The position numbers were made by a program, and so were the translations under genes. A stretch of DNA of 64,000 nucleotides from Wocania ichthyoenteri Th78 (GTDB lineage: Bacteria; Bacteroidota; Bacteroidia; Flavobacteriales; Flavobacteriaceae): the NCBI RefSeq assembly GCF_000789235.1, contig NZ_KN525716.1, positions 2,524,100 to 2,588,099 on the forward strand, read 5' to 3'. Positions 56,814-64,000 of this stretch are shown in pieces. Under the pieces are notes generated by a model. The model ran no database searches. It was not told the DNA's origin and saw nothing but the letters and a program-made list of their open reading frames with translations. How positions within the stretch are numbered: position 1 is the stretch's first letter; every line of letters begins with the position of its first letter.

Positions 56814-57575
56814 ATGAGTACTAAAATTCCAAAATTAACAGTTGTAGGTGCAGGACCTGGAGATGTAGATTTAATAACGCTTAAAGCTATTAAAGCTATT
56901 AAATCTGCAGATGTTGTTTTGTATGATGCGCTTATTAATAAAGAATTACTTGAATATGCGTCCACAAAAGCAGAGCTCATTTTTGTGGGCAAACGCAAAG
57001 GATGTTATGCCTATCAACAGGACCAAATTAATGAGCTTATTGTTGGTAGAGCTAAGTCTCACGGACATGTTGTGCGTTTAAAAGGTGGCGATCCATTTAT
57101 TTTTGGTCGTGGTGCAGAAGAGATAGATTATGCCAGGCAATTTGGTATTGAAACTTATGTTGTGCCAGGAATAACATCGGCAATAGCAGTGCCAGCGTAT
57201 CAAGGTATTCCGTTAACAAAACGTGGAGCTTCAGAAAGTTTTTGGGTAATTACAGGAACAACCAAAGCACATAAATTATCAAATGATGTGCAATTGGCTG
57301 CAAAATCAACAGCAACCGTTGTTATCTTGATGGGTATGAGCAAACTTAATGAAATTGTTAAAGTTTTTTTAGCAGAAAATAAGCAAGATACAGTAGTGGC
57401 TATCATTCAAAATGGTACTACCGAAAACGAAAAATTTGGAGTAGGTACTATTAGTACAATTAGTAAAGTAGTTGAAGAAAAGCAATTAACTTCTCCAGCC
57501 ATAATCGTTATTGGAAATGTTGTAAAAGAACGTGTAGTCTTAAATTCTATTTATAAAGATTTTGCAACAGCTTAG
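56814..57575 (+). CDS. cobA: uroporphyrinogen-III C-methyltransferase
   Basis: 253 residues. It uses two SAM molecules to make precorrin-2 on the way to siroheme. Signatures are VGAGPGDVDLITLKAIKAI at the N-terminus, VVLYDALI, RLKGGDPFIFGRGAEE and VVPGITSAIAVPAYQGIPLTHR-like PLTKRGASESF. It begins seven bases after the sulfite reductase gene, whose siroheme it helps to make. It is a single-domain SumT, not a CysG fusion. Confidence 0.95.
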   Translation: MSTKIPKLTVVGAGPGDVDLITLKAIKAIKSADVVLYDALINKELLEYASTKAELIFVGKRKGCYAYQQDQINELIVGRAKSHGHVVRLKGGDPFIFGRGAEEIDYARQFGIETYVVPGITSAIAVPAYQGIPLTKRGASESFWVITGTTKAHKLSNDVQLAAKSTATVVILMGMSKLNEIVKVFLAENKQDTVVAIIQNGTTENEKFGVGTISTISKVVEEKQLTSPAIIVIGNVVKERVVLNSIYKDFATA

Positions 57576-57578
57576 CGT

Positions 57579-58163
57579 ATGGAAAGAAATAATTTATATC
57601 CCATATTTTTAAAAGCAAAAAACTTAAACATACTTATTGTTGGGGGAGGTTATGTGGCTGAAGAAAAATTGAGTTTTCTTTTAAAATCGAGTCCAGATGC
57701 TTGTGTAACAATTGTGTCGCCTATGTTTAGAGAAGATACTTTATCTTTGTCTAAGAAAGGAGATGTTACACTAATAAAAGACCAGTATAGCAAGCGTTAT
57801 TTAAAAGGAAAACATATAGTTATTGCAACAACTGATGTGCCTAAAGTGAATGTGAAAGTTTATAAGCATTGTAGAAAAAGAAGTATTTTAGTTAATGTTG
57901 CCGATAATCCGCCGTATTGTGATTTTTATATGGGAGGCATTGTTACAAAAGGTAATGTAAAAGTGGCGATTTCGACTAACGGAAAATCACCAACAACAGC
58001 TAAACGGTTAAGACAATTTTTTGAGGATGTTATTCCAGAAAATGTAGACGATTTAGTTAAAAATTTGAATGAATATAGAAAAACAATAAAAGGAGATTTC
58101 GGGCAAAAAGTAGAAACGCTAAACGAATTCACCAAAGGATTAATTGCAAAAAAAGAAGTATAA
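57579..58163 (+). CDS. precorrin-2 dehydrogenase / sirohydrochlorin ferrochelatase (Met8/CysG N-terminal type)
   Basis: 194 residues. The NAD-binding motif is IVGGGYVAEEKLSFLL, followed by ITVSP-like TIVSPMF and the family segment VNVADNPPYCDFYMGGIVTKGNVKVAISTNGKSPTTAKRLR, whose Asp and Ser residues serve dehydrogenation and chelation. It finishes siroheme from precorrin-2. It starts three bases after cobA and is a separate polypeptide from it. Confidence 0.92.
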   Translation: MERNNLYPIFLKAKNLNILIVGGGYVAEEKLSFLLKSSPDACVTIVSPMFREDTLSLSKKGDVTLIKDQYSKRYLKGKHIVIATTDVPKVNVKVYKHCRKRSILVNVADNPPYCDFYMGGIVTKGNVKVAISTNGKSPTTAKRLRQFFEDVIPENVDDLVKNLNEYRKTIKGDFGQKVETLNEFTKGLIAKKEV

Positions 58164-58164
58164 A

Positions 58165-59217
58165 ATGATTAAAACAGATATACTCATTATTGGTGCTGGA
58201 CCAACAGGATTATTTACAGTTTTTGAAGCTGGATTATTAAAACTTAAATGTCATTTAATTGACGCATTGCCGCAACCTGGTGGACAATGCTCTGAGATTT
58301 ACCCTAAAAAGCCTATTTACGATATTCCGGGTTTTCCAGAAATATTAGCAGGAGATTTAACTAAAAACTTATTAGAACAAGGCAAACAATTCGAACCTGG
58401 TTTTACTCTTGGCGAACGTGCTGAAACTATAGAAAAACAAGACGATGGTTCTTTTATTGTAACCACTAACAAAGGCACAAAACACCAAGCGCCTGTTGTT
58501 GCTATTGCTGGCGGATTAGGGTCTTTCGAACCACGAAAACCAGCTATCGAAGGTATTGCAGATTATGAAGATAAAGGGGTTGAGTATTTTATTAAAGACC
58601 CTGAGGTTTACAGAAATAAAAAAGTAGTTATTTCTGGAGGAGGTGATTCTGCTTTAGATTGGAGTATATTTTTAGCCGATGTAGCTTCAGAAGTTACCTT
58701 AATTCATAGAAGAAATGAGTTTAGAGGCGCACTAGATTCTGTTGAAAAAGTAGGCGAATTAAAGCTTTTAGGAAAAATTAACTTAATCACACCAGCTGAA
58801 GTAACTGGTATTCATGGTGAAGGTAAAGTTGAAAGTGTTACCGTTGTAAAAGATGGTGAGGAAATGCAGTTAGAAACTGATCATTTTATTCCTTTATTCG
58901 GATTATCACCTAAATTAGGTCCTATTGGAAATTGGGGATTAGAAATTGTAAAAAATGCTATAAAAGTAGATAATACTCTTAATTACCAAACTAACATACC
59001 AGGTGTTTTTGCTATTGGAGATGTTAACACCTATCCAGAAAAATTAAAGTTAATACTTTGTGGTTTTCACGAGGCGACTTTAATGTGCCAAGCTGCCTAC
59101 AGAATTATCAATCCAGGTAAAAAGTATGTTTTAAAATACACAACAGTAAGTGGTGTTGATGGTTTTGATGGCACTCGTAAAGAAGCGCCAAAAGCAGTAG
59201 TTCAAGCTATTAATTAG
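58165..59217 (+). CDS. thioredoxin reductase-like ferredoxin-NADP reductase
   Basis: 350 residues from the ATG at 58165, one base after the previous stop. The FAD motif is IIGAGPTGLFTVFEAGL and the NADPH motif is VISGGGDSALDWSIFLA; VFAIGDVNTYPEKLKLILCGFHEA is the C-terminal FAD segment. The thioredoxin-reductase CxxC is absent, which marks type-2 FNR. No CysJ flavoprotein gene is seen, so this enzyme could pass electrons from NADPH through a ferredoxin to the sulfite reductase. That role is inferred. Confidence 0.88.
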   Translation: MIKTDILIIGAGPTGLFTVFEAGLLKLKCHLIDALPQPGGQCSEIYPKKPIYDIPGFPEILAGDLTKNLLEQGKQFEPGFTLGERAETIEKQDDGSFIVTTNKGTKHQAPVVAIAGGLGSFEPRKPAIEGIADYEDKGVEYFIKDPEVYRNKKVVISGGGDSALDWSIFLADVASEVTLIHRRNEFRGALDSVEKVGELKLLGKINLITPAEVTGIHGEGKVESVTVVKDGEEMQLETDHFIPLFGLSPKLGPIGNWGLEIVKNAIKVDNTLNYQTNIPGVFAIGDVNTYPEKLKLILCGFHEATLMCQAAYRIINPGKKYVLKYTTVSGVDGFDGTRKEAPKAVVQAIN

Positions 59218-59228
59218 ATGTTTGTTCT

Positions 59229-59972
59229 GTGAAAAAAAGCTATAATGTTTGTTTAAAAGATACCGTTAAAACGTTCACTAAAAGATTGTTTTATTCATTG
59301 TTTGATTGTGAACAAGAAGACGCACATGGGAAATATTTAGAAAAAACCTTTCTTAAGATATTAGCTAAATTAGAGATTGAAAATGGAAAAGAAATTTGGA
59401 ATTCATTTAAGTTAGAACTTCCAGGTATTAGAAAAAAATTAGATTTAGACGCCATTGCTTTTGAGAATAACGATCCAGCTTCGCACTGTTTAGAAGAAAT
59501 TTATTTAGCATACCCTGGTTTTCATGCCATTTCAATTTATAGATTGAGTCATGCGCTTTATAAATTGAATGTTTTTATCCTTCCAAGAATGATGAGCGAA
59601 TATGTTCATGGTATTACAGGAATAGATATTCATCCTGGAGCAACTATAGGGGAGTCATTTTATATAGACCACGGAACAGGAATTGTTATTGGAGAAACAT
59701 CTATAATTAAGAATCATGTTAAAATTTATCAAGGTGTTACGTTAGGAGGAGTTCAAGTTAGTAAGAGTTTAGCTAAGGTAAAAAGGCATCCAACTATAGA
59801 AGATAATGTTTGTATTTATGCAAATGCCACCATTTTAGGAGGCCATATTATTATAGGTGCGAATAGTACAATTGGTGCAAACGTTTGGATTACAGAATCT
59901 GTGCCAGAAAACTCATTAGTAACCTATAAAACTGAAATAAAAATCAGACCTAAAAAGAATGGCATACGGTAA
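59229..59972 (+). CDS. cysE: serine O-acetyltransferase
   Basis: 247 residues from a GTG start (KKSYNVCLKDT); no ATG lies closer in frame. The N-terminal helical part is followed by left-handed beta-helix hexapeptide repeats: IHPGATIGESFYIDHGTGIVIGETSII with the catalytic His, VTLGGVQVS, and IEDNVCIYANATILGGHIIIGANSTIGANVWI. It makes O-acetylserine for cysteine synthase. Its last 14 bases overlap cysM, indicating coupled translation. Confidence 0.92.
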   Translation: MKKSYNVCLKDTVKTFTKRLFYSLFDCEQEDAHGKYLEKTFLKILAKLEIENGKEIWNSFKLELPGIRKKLDLDAIAFENNDPASHCLEEIYLAYPGFHAISIYRLSHALYKLNVFILPRMMSEYVHGITGIDIHPGATIGESFYIDHGTGIVIGETSIIKNHVKIYQGVTLGGVQVSKSLAKVKRHPTIEDNVCIYANATILGGHIIIGANSTIGANVWITESVPENSLVTYKTEIKIRPKKNGIR

Positions 59973-60849
59973 ATCAATACTAGATCAAATAGGGAATACC
60001 CCACTAGTTGAAGCAAGTCATATTGTCTCAAATAAAAATGTCAAACTTTTTTTAAAACTTGAAGGTAATAACCCAGGCGGAAGTGTAAAAGATCGTGCTG
60101 CATTTAATATGATAAATGAAGCTTTGAAAAGAGGCGATATTAAAAAAGGTGGGACTTTGGTAGAAGCTACTAGTGGAAATACAGGAATTGCCCTTGCTTT
60201 TATCGCTAAACTTTTAGGATTGAATATAGTTTTAGTCATGCCTGAAAACTCAACCGAAGAGCGTGTAAAAACTATGCGTGCTTATGGAGCTGAGGTTGTT
60301 TTAACTCCAGCAGATATTGGTATAGAAGGCTCACGAGATGTAGCGTTTCAGCTTAGAGACGACAAAGGCTATGTATTGCTAAATCAGTTTGAAAATGATG
60401 ATAACTGGAAAGCACATTATAAAACTACAGGTCCAGAAATTTGGGAAGCAACCGAAGGTAAAGTCACTCATTTTGTTTCGGCTATGGGCACTACAGGAAC
60501 CATTACAGGTGTTTCAACTTATTTAAAAGAAAAGAATAAAAATATAACCATTGTGGGGGCACAACCTGCTGATGGTGCTAGAATCCCAGGAATTAGAAAA
60601 TGGTCGCCAGAGTATGTGCCAAAATTTTTCAATCCTAAAAAAGTAGATATAGTTGTTGATGTTACAGAAAAAGAAGCCAAAGGAATGACACAACGTTTGG
60701 CTAAAGAAGAAGGTGTTTTTGCAGGGATGAGTAGCGGAGGTTCAGTATTTTGTGCTTTAAAAATAGCCAAATCAATTGATAAAGGTATTATTGTAGCCAT
60801 CATTTGTGATAGAGGTGATCGATATTTATCTTCAAGTTTATTCGAATAA
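59959..60849 (+). CDS. cysM: cysteine synthase
   Basis: 296-residue PLP enzyme that replaces the acetyl group of O-acetylserine with sulfide. The PLP lysine is in NNPGGSVKDRAAFNMI near residue 44, the substrate loop is EATSGNTGIALA, and the phosphate-binding loop is SAMGTTGTITGVS. The C-terminal CDRGDRYLSSSLF matches the CysM type. It closes the cys operon. Confidence 0.92.
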   Translation: MAYGKSILDQIGNTPLVEASHIVSNKNVKLFLKLEGNNPGGSVKDRAAFNMINEALKRGDIKKGGTLVEATSGNTGIALAFIAKLLGLNIVLVMPENSTEERVKTMRAYGAEVVLTPADIGIEGSRDVAFQLRDDKGYVLLNQFENDDNWKAHYKTTGPEIWEATEGKVTHFVSAMGTTGTITGVSTYLKEKNKNITIVGAQPADGARIPGIRKWSPEYVPKFFNPKKVDIVVDVTEKEAKGMTQRLAKEEGVFAGMSSGGSVFCALKIAKSIDKGIIVAIICDRGDRYLSSSLFE

Positions 60850-60891
60850 ATAGTCTTACATTTAACTGAAAATGTAACGGTATTATTTATT

Positions 60892-61785
60892 ATGAAAAAA
60901 ATATTAATTTTCACACTACTCTTAATAGCTTGTAAATCAAATACAGAGACGAGCATTTCTTCAGATTTTGAAATAGGAATTATAGCAGATTGCCAATATT
61001 GCAATTGCGATTCACAAAACAATAGATTTTATCGACAATCTACAAATAAGTTCAAATCTGCTGTAGAAAAATTAAACACTAAAAAATTAGATTACACAAT
61101 TCATTTAGGAGATTTTATTGATCGTGATTTTGAAAGCTTTGATACTGTATTACCAATTTGGAATAGCCTAAAATCTGAAAAATTTCATGTTCTTGGGAAT
61201 CATGATTTTAGTGTCTCCGATTATTTAAAATCTTTAGTTCCAAAAAAAATGGGATTAAAAAATCGTTACTATAGTTTTATAAAAAATAATTGGCGTTTTA
61301 TTGTTTTAGATGGTAACGATCTTAGCTATCATGGAGCCATAACCAATACTAAGAAAAAAGAAACAGATTCTCTTTTTAATCTTCTTAAAAATGAAGACGA
61401 GCCTAATTTACAGACTTGGAATGGTGGTTTGAGTTCAGACCAATTACTATGGGTTAAAGAAGAATTGAATCAAGCAAAAAATAAAAATGAGTATGTTGGT
61501 TTTTATTGCCATTTTCCAGCTGGAAGAAATGGAGACTCTCATAATTTATGGAACTACAAACAGTTTCTTCAACTTATAGATGGTTATGCTAATGTGAAAT
61601 TCTATTTTAATGGTCACAATCACAATGGAGATTATCTTGAAAAAAACAATGTACATCATCTTACATTTAAAGGTATGTTAGATACAGAAAACACTTCGGC
61701 ATTTGCCACTGCAAAATTTACCAAAGATTCAATTTTTATAAAAGGTTACGGAAGAGAACCATCTCGGGGATTAAAAATCAACTAA
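60892..61785 (+). CDS. exported calcineurin-like metallophosphoesterase (ADPRM-like)
   Basis: 297 residues with a lipoprotein signal (MKKILIFTLLLIAC). Metallophosphoesterase motifs are IIADCQYCNCD, HLGDFIDRDF, VLGNHDFS, and FYCHFPAG with FNGHNHNGDYL. The N-terminal ADxQYxxxD form and YRQSTNKFKSAVE resemble the Mn-dependent ADP-ribose/CDP-alcohol diphosphatases. The lipoprotein signal would place it outside the cytoplasm. Start is the ATG 42 bases after cysM; it may be read through from the cys operon. Confidence 0.82.
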   Translation: MKKILIFTLLLIACKSNTETSISSDFEIGIIADCQYCNCDSQNNRFYRQSTNKFKSAVEKLNTKKLDYTIHLGDFIDRDFESFDTVLPIWNSLKSEKFHVLGNHDFSVSDYLKSLVPKKMGLKNRYYSFIKNNWRFIVLDGNDLSYHGAITNTKKKETDSLFNLLKNEDEPNLQTWNGGLSSDQLLWVKEELNQAKNKNEYVGFYCHFPAGRNGDSHNLWNYKQFLQLIDGYANVKFYFNGHNHNGDYLEKNNVHHLTFKGMLDTENTSAFATAKFTKDSIFIKGYGREPSRGLKIN

Positions 61786-61835
61786 GTATAACTCAATTTT
61801 TTATATAAAAAATGAACAAATAAAGTTAATTGTGT

Positions 61836-61843
61836 TACTTTTG
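61836..61843 (+). promoter_or_regulatory. candidate -7 promoter box of the metH transcript
   Basis: TACTTTTG fits TAnnTTTG and lies 27 bases before the riboswitch, so the aptamer would be inside the leader. No -33 TTG was found at the expected spacing. Confidence 0.45.
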
Positions 61844-61869
61844 CATTTCAGTTCATTAACGTGCTAGTG

Positions 61870-62005
61870 TTATCAAGAAAGGTAGAGGGATTAGACCCGT
61901 TGAAGCCTTGGCAACCCTTTATCTTGTAAAGAAGGTGCTAAATTCTACTAATATGAAAGTATTGGAAAGATAACGAAAAGTGAATCCTTAACTTTTCTTG
62001 ATGAC
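61870..62005 (+). promoter_or_regulatory. SAM-I (S-box) riboswitch of metH
   Basis: Aptamer 61870-61974: P1 GTTATC (61870-61875) with GATAAC (61969-61974), core AAGAAAGGTAGAGGGATTAG, CCTTGGCAACC, AAGGTGCTAAATTC. A hairpin GAAAAGT/ACTTTTC (61975-61981/61991-61997) follows. TTTCTTGATGAC (61994-62005) can pair with the aptamer strand GTTATCAAGAAA (61870-61881) over 12 positions with one G-U pair, so the hairpin and aptamer compete with this fold. There is no U-tract. The metH ATG is 24 bases on. Confidence 0.93.
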
Positions 62006-62028
62006 ATGTAGATACAAATAATATCAAA

Positions 62029-63042
62029 ATGTCAAACATACAACAAGCTTTACAAGAGCGTATTTTAATTTTAGATGGTGCAATGGGTACTATGCTACAA
62101 GCCTATAAGTTTTCTGAAGAAGATTTTAGAGGCGAGCGCTTTAAAGAGTATCCAACTCCATTACAGGGTAATAACGATTTGCTGTCTATTACCCAGCCAG
62201 AAGCTATTAAAACCATTCACGGGAAATATTTTGAAGCTGGCGCAGATATAGTTGAAACCAACACATTTTCTGGAACAACAATCGCCATGGCAGATTACCA
62301 GATGGAAGATTTGGTATATGAACTTAATTATCAATCGGCTAAAATAGCCAAAGAAGTTGCGGACAAATTTACTGCTAAAGAACCGCACAAACCACGTTTT
62401 GTAGCAGGTTCTATAGGGCCAACGAATCGTACAGCAAGTATGTCGCCAGATGTAAATGACCCTGGATATAGAGCGGTAACTTTTGATGAATTACGAATCG
62501 CTTATAAACAACAAGTAGAGGCTTTAGTTGATGGCGGTGTAGATTTATTATTAGTAGAAACCGTGTTTGATACGCTTAATGCAAAAGCAGCATTATTTGC
62601 TATTGAAGAAGTGAAGGCTGAGCGTAATATTGAAGTGCCAGTTATGGTGTCGGGAACGATTACAGATGCTTCTGGTAGAACGCTATCTGGACAAACTGCT
62701 GAGGCATTTTTAATATCTATTTCACACATTCCATTATTATCAGTTGGGTTTAATTGTGCATTAGGAGCTAATTTATTGCAACCACATTTAGAAGCAATTG
62801 CTTCCAAAACTGACTTTGCTATTTCAGCACATCCCAATGCAGGTTTGCCAAATGCTTTTGGCGAATATGATGAAACTCCAGAGGAAATGGGTGAGCAAAT
62901 AGAGGAGTATTTAAAAAAGAATTTAATAAACATTATTGGTGGTTGTTGTGGTACGTCGCCCGAGCATATAAAAGTAATCGCAAGTATTGTTGCCAAATAT
63001 AAACCACGTCGTCATGCTGAACTTGTTTCAGCATCACATTAG
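62029..63042 (+). CDS. metH: homocysteine-binding half of split cobalamin-dependent methionine synthase
   Basis: 337 residues. It is the homocysteine S-methyltransferase barrel of MetH: LDGAMGTMLQAY, GADIVETNTFSG, and zinc ligands in VGFNCALGA and GGCCGTSPEHI. The rest of MetH is encoded separately from 63333. The last residues, HAELVSASH, come from a family D repeat that supplies the stop, so the native end was probably near KYKPR. It is controlled by the SAM-I riboswitch upstream. Confidence 0.93.
   Translation: MSNIQQALQERILILDGAMGTMLQAYKFSEEDFRGERFKEYPTPLQGNNDLLSITQPEAIKTIHGKYFEAGADIVETNTFSGTTIAMADYQMEDLVYELNYQSAKIAKEVADKFTAKEPHKPRFVAGSIGPTNRTASMSPDVNDPGYRAVTFDELRIAYKQQVEALVDGGVDLLLVETVFDTLNAKAALFAIEEVKAERNIEVPVMVSGTITDASGRTLSGQTAEAFLISISHIPLLSVGFNCALGANLLQPHLEAIASKTDFAISAHPNAGLPNAFGEYDETPEEMGEQIEEYLKKNLINIIGGCCGTSPEHIKVIASIVAKYKPRRHAELVSASH
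63007..63040. repeat. intergenic-type repeat (family D) inside the 3' end of the metH homocysteine-domain gene
   Basis: CGTCATGCTGAACTTGTT followed by TCAGCATCACA. The dyad TGCTGAA/TTCAGCA forms a 7-bp stem. An inverted diverged copy lies at 10868-10890. It is read through as coding sequence here. Confidence 0.7.
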
Positions 63043-63045
63043 GAA

Positions 63046-63333
63046 ATGGTTATGATATTAGAAGTAGCCACATTATACATAAAGAAAGGTCTTTCCGCAG
63101 AATTTGAAATCAATTTCAAAAAAGCAGAAAACATCATCTCATCAATGAAAGGTTATATATCACATCAATTAAAAAAGTATGTAGGGCAAGAGGATAAATA
63201 TATATTATTAGTGAATTGGGAAACGATTGAAGACCACGAAATTGGCTTTAGACAATCAAAGGAGTACCAAGAATGGAAAGCGTTATTACATCATTTTTAT
63301 CACCCGTTTCCAACAGTAGAGCATTATAAGTAA
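63046..63333 (+). CDS. antibiotic biosynthesis monooxygenase (ABM) domain protein
   Basis: 95 residues, a single dimeric alpha+beta barrel: [75 protein letters not shown] at 63046 or 63052 could start it. It lies between the two metH genes and its stop overlaps the next ATG (TAATG), so it is translationally coupled to the second one. Substrate and role in methionine synthesis are unknown. Confidence 0.8.
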   Translation: MVMILEVATLYIKKGLSAEFEINFKKAENIISSMKGYISHQLKKYVGQEDKYILLVNWETIEDHEIGFRQSKEYQEWKALLHHFYHPFPTVEHYK

Positions 63334-64000
63334 TGAAAATAAAACAAAGTAAATACATGAAGTTGTCTGGTTTAGAACCTTTGGTTTTAAACGAAAACAG
63401 CAATTTTATAAATGTAGGAGAACGTACCAATGTTGCGGGGTCTCGTAAATTTCTTCGTTTAATCAAAGAAGAAAAATTTGACGAAGCTTTAGACATTGCA
63501 AGACATCAAGTAGATGGTGGTGCACAAATTGTCGATATTAATTTTGATGATGGTTTGATTGATGGTAAAGAGGCGATGATTCGTTTTTTGAATTTGATAG
63601 CTGCAGAACCAGATATTTGTCGTGTACCCATTATGATTGATAGTTCTAAATGGGAAATTATTGAGGCTGGACTTCAAGTGGTACAAGGTAAATGTGTTGT
63701 GAATTCCATTTCACTTAAAGAAGGCGAAGACAAATTTATTTGGGAGGCAAAACAGATTAAGCGGTACGGAGCTGCAGTAATTGTTATGGCTTTTGATGAA
63801 GAAGGACAAGCTGATAATTACGACAGACGTATAGAAATAGCAAAACGTTCGTATGACATTTTAGTTAATAAAGTAGGTTTTCCTTCAGAAGATATCATTT
63901 TCGATTTAAACATTTTTCCTGTAGCTACAGGAATGGATGAACACCGAAGAAATGCCATCGATTTTATTGAAGCGACGCGTTGGGTGCGTCAAAATTTAGA
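63333..64000 (+). CDS. metH: pterin/cobalamin part of split methionine synthase (runs off the window)
   Basis: The frame opens at ATG 63333-63335 and stays open to the window edge, about 222 residues. The methyltetrahydrofolate-binding barrel is recognisable: [63 protein letters not shown] and [14 protein letters not shown]. It has no homocysteine domain of its own and must work with the product of 62029-63042. Cobalamin and activation domains would lie beyond base 64000. Confidence 0.93.
   Translation, partial: MKIKQSKYMKLSGLEPLVLNENSNFINVGERTNVAGSRKFLRLIKEEKFDEALDIARHQVDGGAQIVDINFDDGLIDGKEAMIRFLNLIAAEPDICRVPIMIDSSKWEIIEAGLQVVQGKCVVNSISLKEGEDKFIWEAKQIKRYGAAVIVMAFDEEGQADNYDRRIEIAKRSYDILVNKVGFPSEDIIFDLNIFPVATGMDEHRRNAIDFIEATRWVRQNL

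Noticed and set aside
60519-61022. 167-codon minus-strand frame over the end of cysM and the start of the phosphoesterase gene
   Set aside because: It is antisense to two well-supported genes, has no recognisable domain, and its composition mirrors the opposite strand.
62502-62996. 164-codon minus-strand frame inside metH
   Set aside because: Antisense to the homocysteine barrel with no domain or start context of its own.
62029-63340. Frameshift or pseudogene explanation for the two metH parts
   Set aside because: Both parts are intact with their own starts and complete domains, and an ABM gene lies between them. A split MetH is a known arrangement in this group.

Overview
The window looks like a chromosomal segment of a marine-type Flavobacteriaceae (Bacteroidota) bacterium. 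The evidence is AT-rich DNA, promoter -7 boxes of the TAnnTTTG type, GLPGLI-family proteins, a CarboxypepD-reg/beta-barrel outer membrane protein, M1 and S9 peptidases, the split methionine synthase, and the flavobacterial order of the ilv and cys genes. There is no rRNA, CRISPR array, phage or intact insertion sequence. One tRNA gene, tRNA-Tyr(GTA), is present.

Layout. 1-1117: start of argG with a GNAT acetyltransferase gene upstream (minus strand). 1572-3164: GapN-like aldehyde dehydrogenase. 3572-9552: four plus-strand genes for exported proteins (DUF1080, Gfo/Idh/MocA oxidoreductase, double DUF1080, heme c protein), read as an oxidative (3-keto) sugar-cleaving module. 9573-16391: ilvD-B-N-C-A operon on the minus strand, preceded by an Ile/Val-rich leader peptide and an attenuator (16636-16762). 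17001-18254: metK behind a SAM-II-type riboswitch. 18397-19503: an exported S1 protease and tRNA-Tyr. 19599-26429: an outer membrane barrel protein and two GLPGLI proteins, divergent from a histidine kinase/response regulator pair, with three GTTAAC sites at exact 10-bp steps between them. 26552-39260: housekeeping and accessory genes (deoxynucleoside kinase, App1-like phosphatase, S9 and M1 peptidases, membrane and soluble pyrophosphatases, SGNH hydrolase, a Crp-like regulator and an NAD(P)H oxidoreductase). 39357-41656: leuA-leuB. 41805-43358: an unrecognised helical protein. 43447-49860: methionine operon (SAM-I riboswitch, metY, a MetX-aspartokinase-homoserine dehydrogenase fusion, metZ). 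49864-50742: Mrr-like endonuclease. 50851-60849: Rrf2 regulator and assimilatory sulfate reduction through to cysteine (DUF2061, cysH, cysD, cysN, sulfite reductase-HEPN, siroheme genes, FNR-like reductase, cysE, cysM). 60892-61785: an exported phosphoesterase. 61870-64000: second SAM-I riboswitch and the split metH.

The metabolic theme is sulfur and branched-chain/aspartate-family amino acids. Sulfate is reduced to sulfide and fixed into cysteine or O-acylhomoserine. Homocysteine is methylated by MetH and activated by MetK. Aspartokinase/homoserine dehydrogenase also feeds threonine, which IlvA and the ilv enzymes carry to isoleucine. Regulation can be read from the DNA at several points: two SAM-I riboswitches and one SAM-II-like riboswitch, an ilv attenuator, and a dyad next to the cys promoter beside an Rrf2 gene. 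Each riboswitch has downstream sequence complementary to its own aptamer and no strong U-tract terminator.

Short palindromic intergenic repeats of several families occur between genes. In three places they abut or enter coding ends: cysN start, cysI start and the end of the first metH gene.
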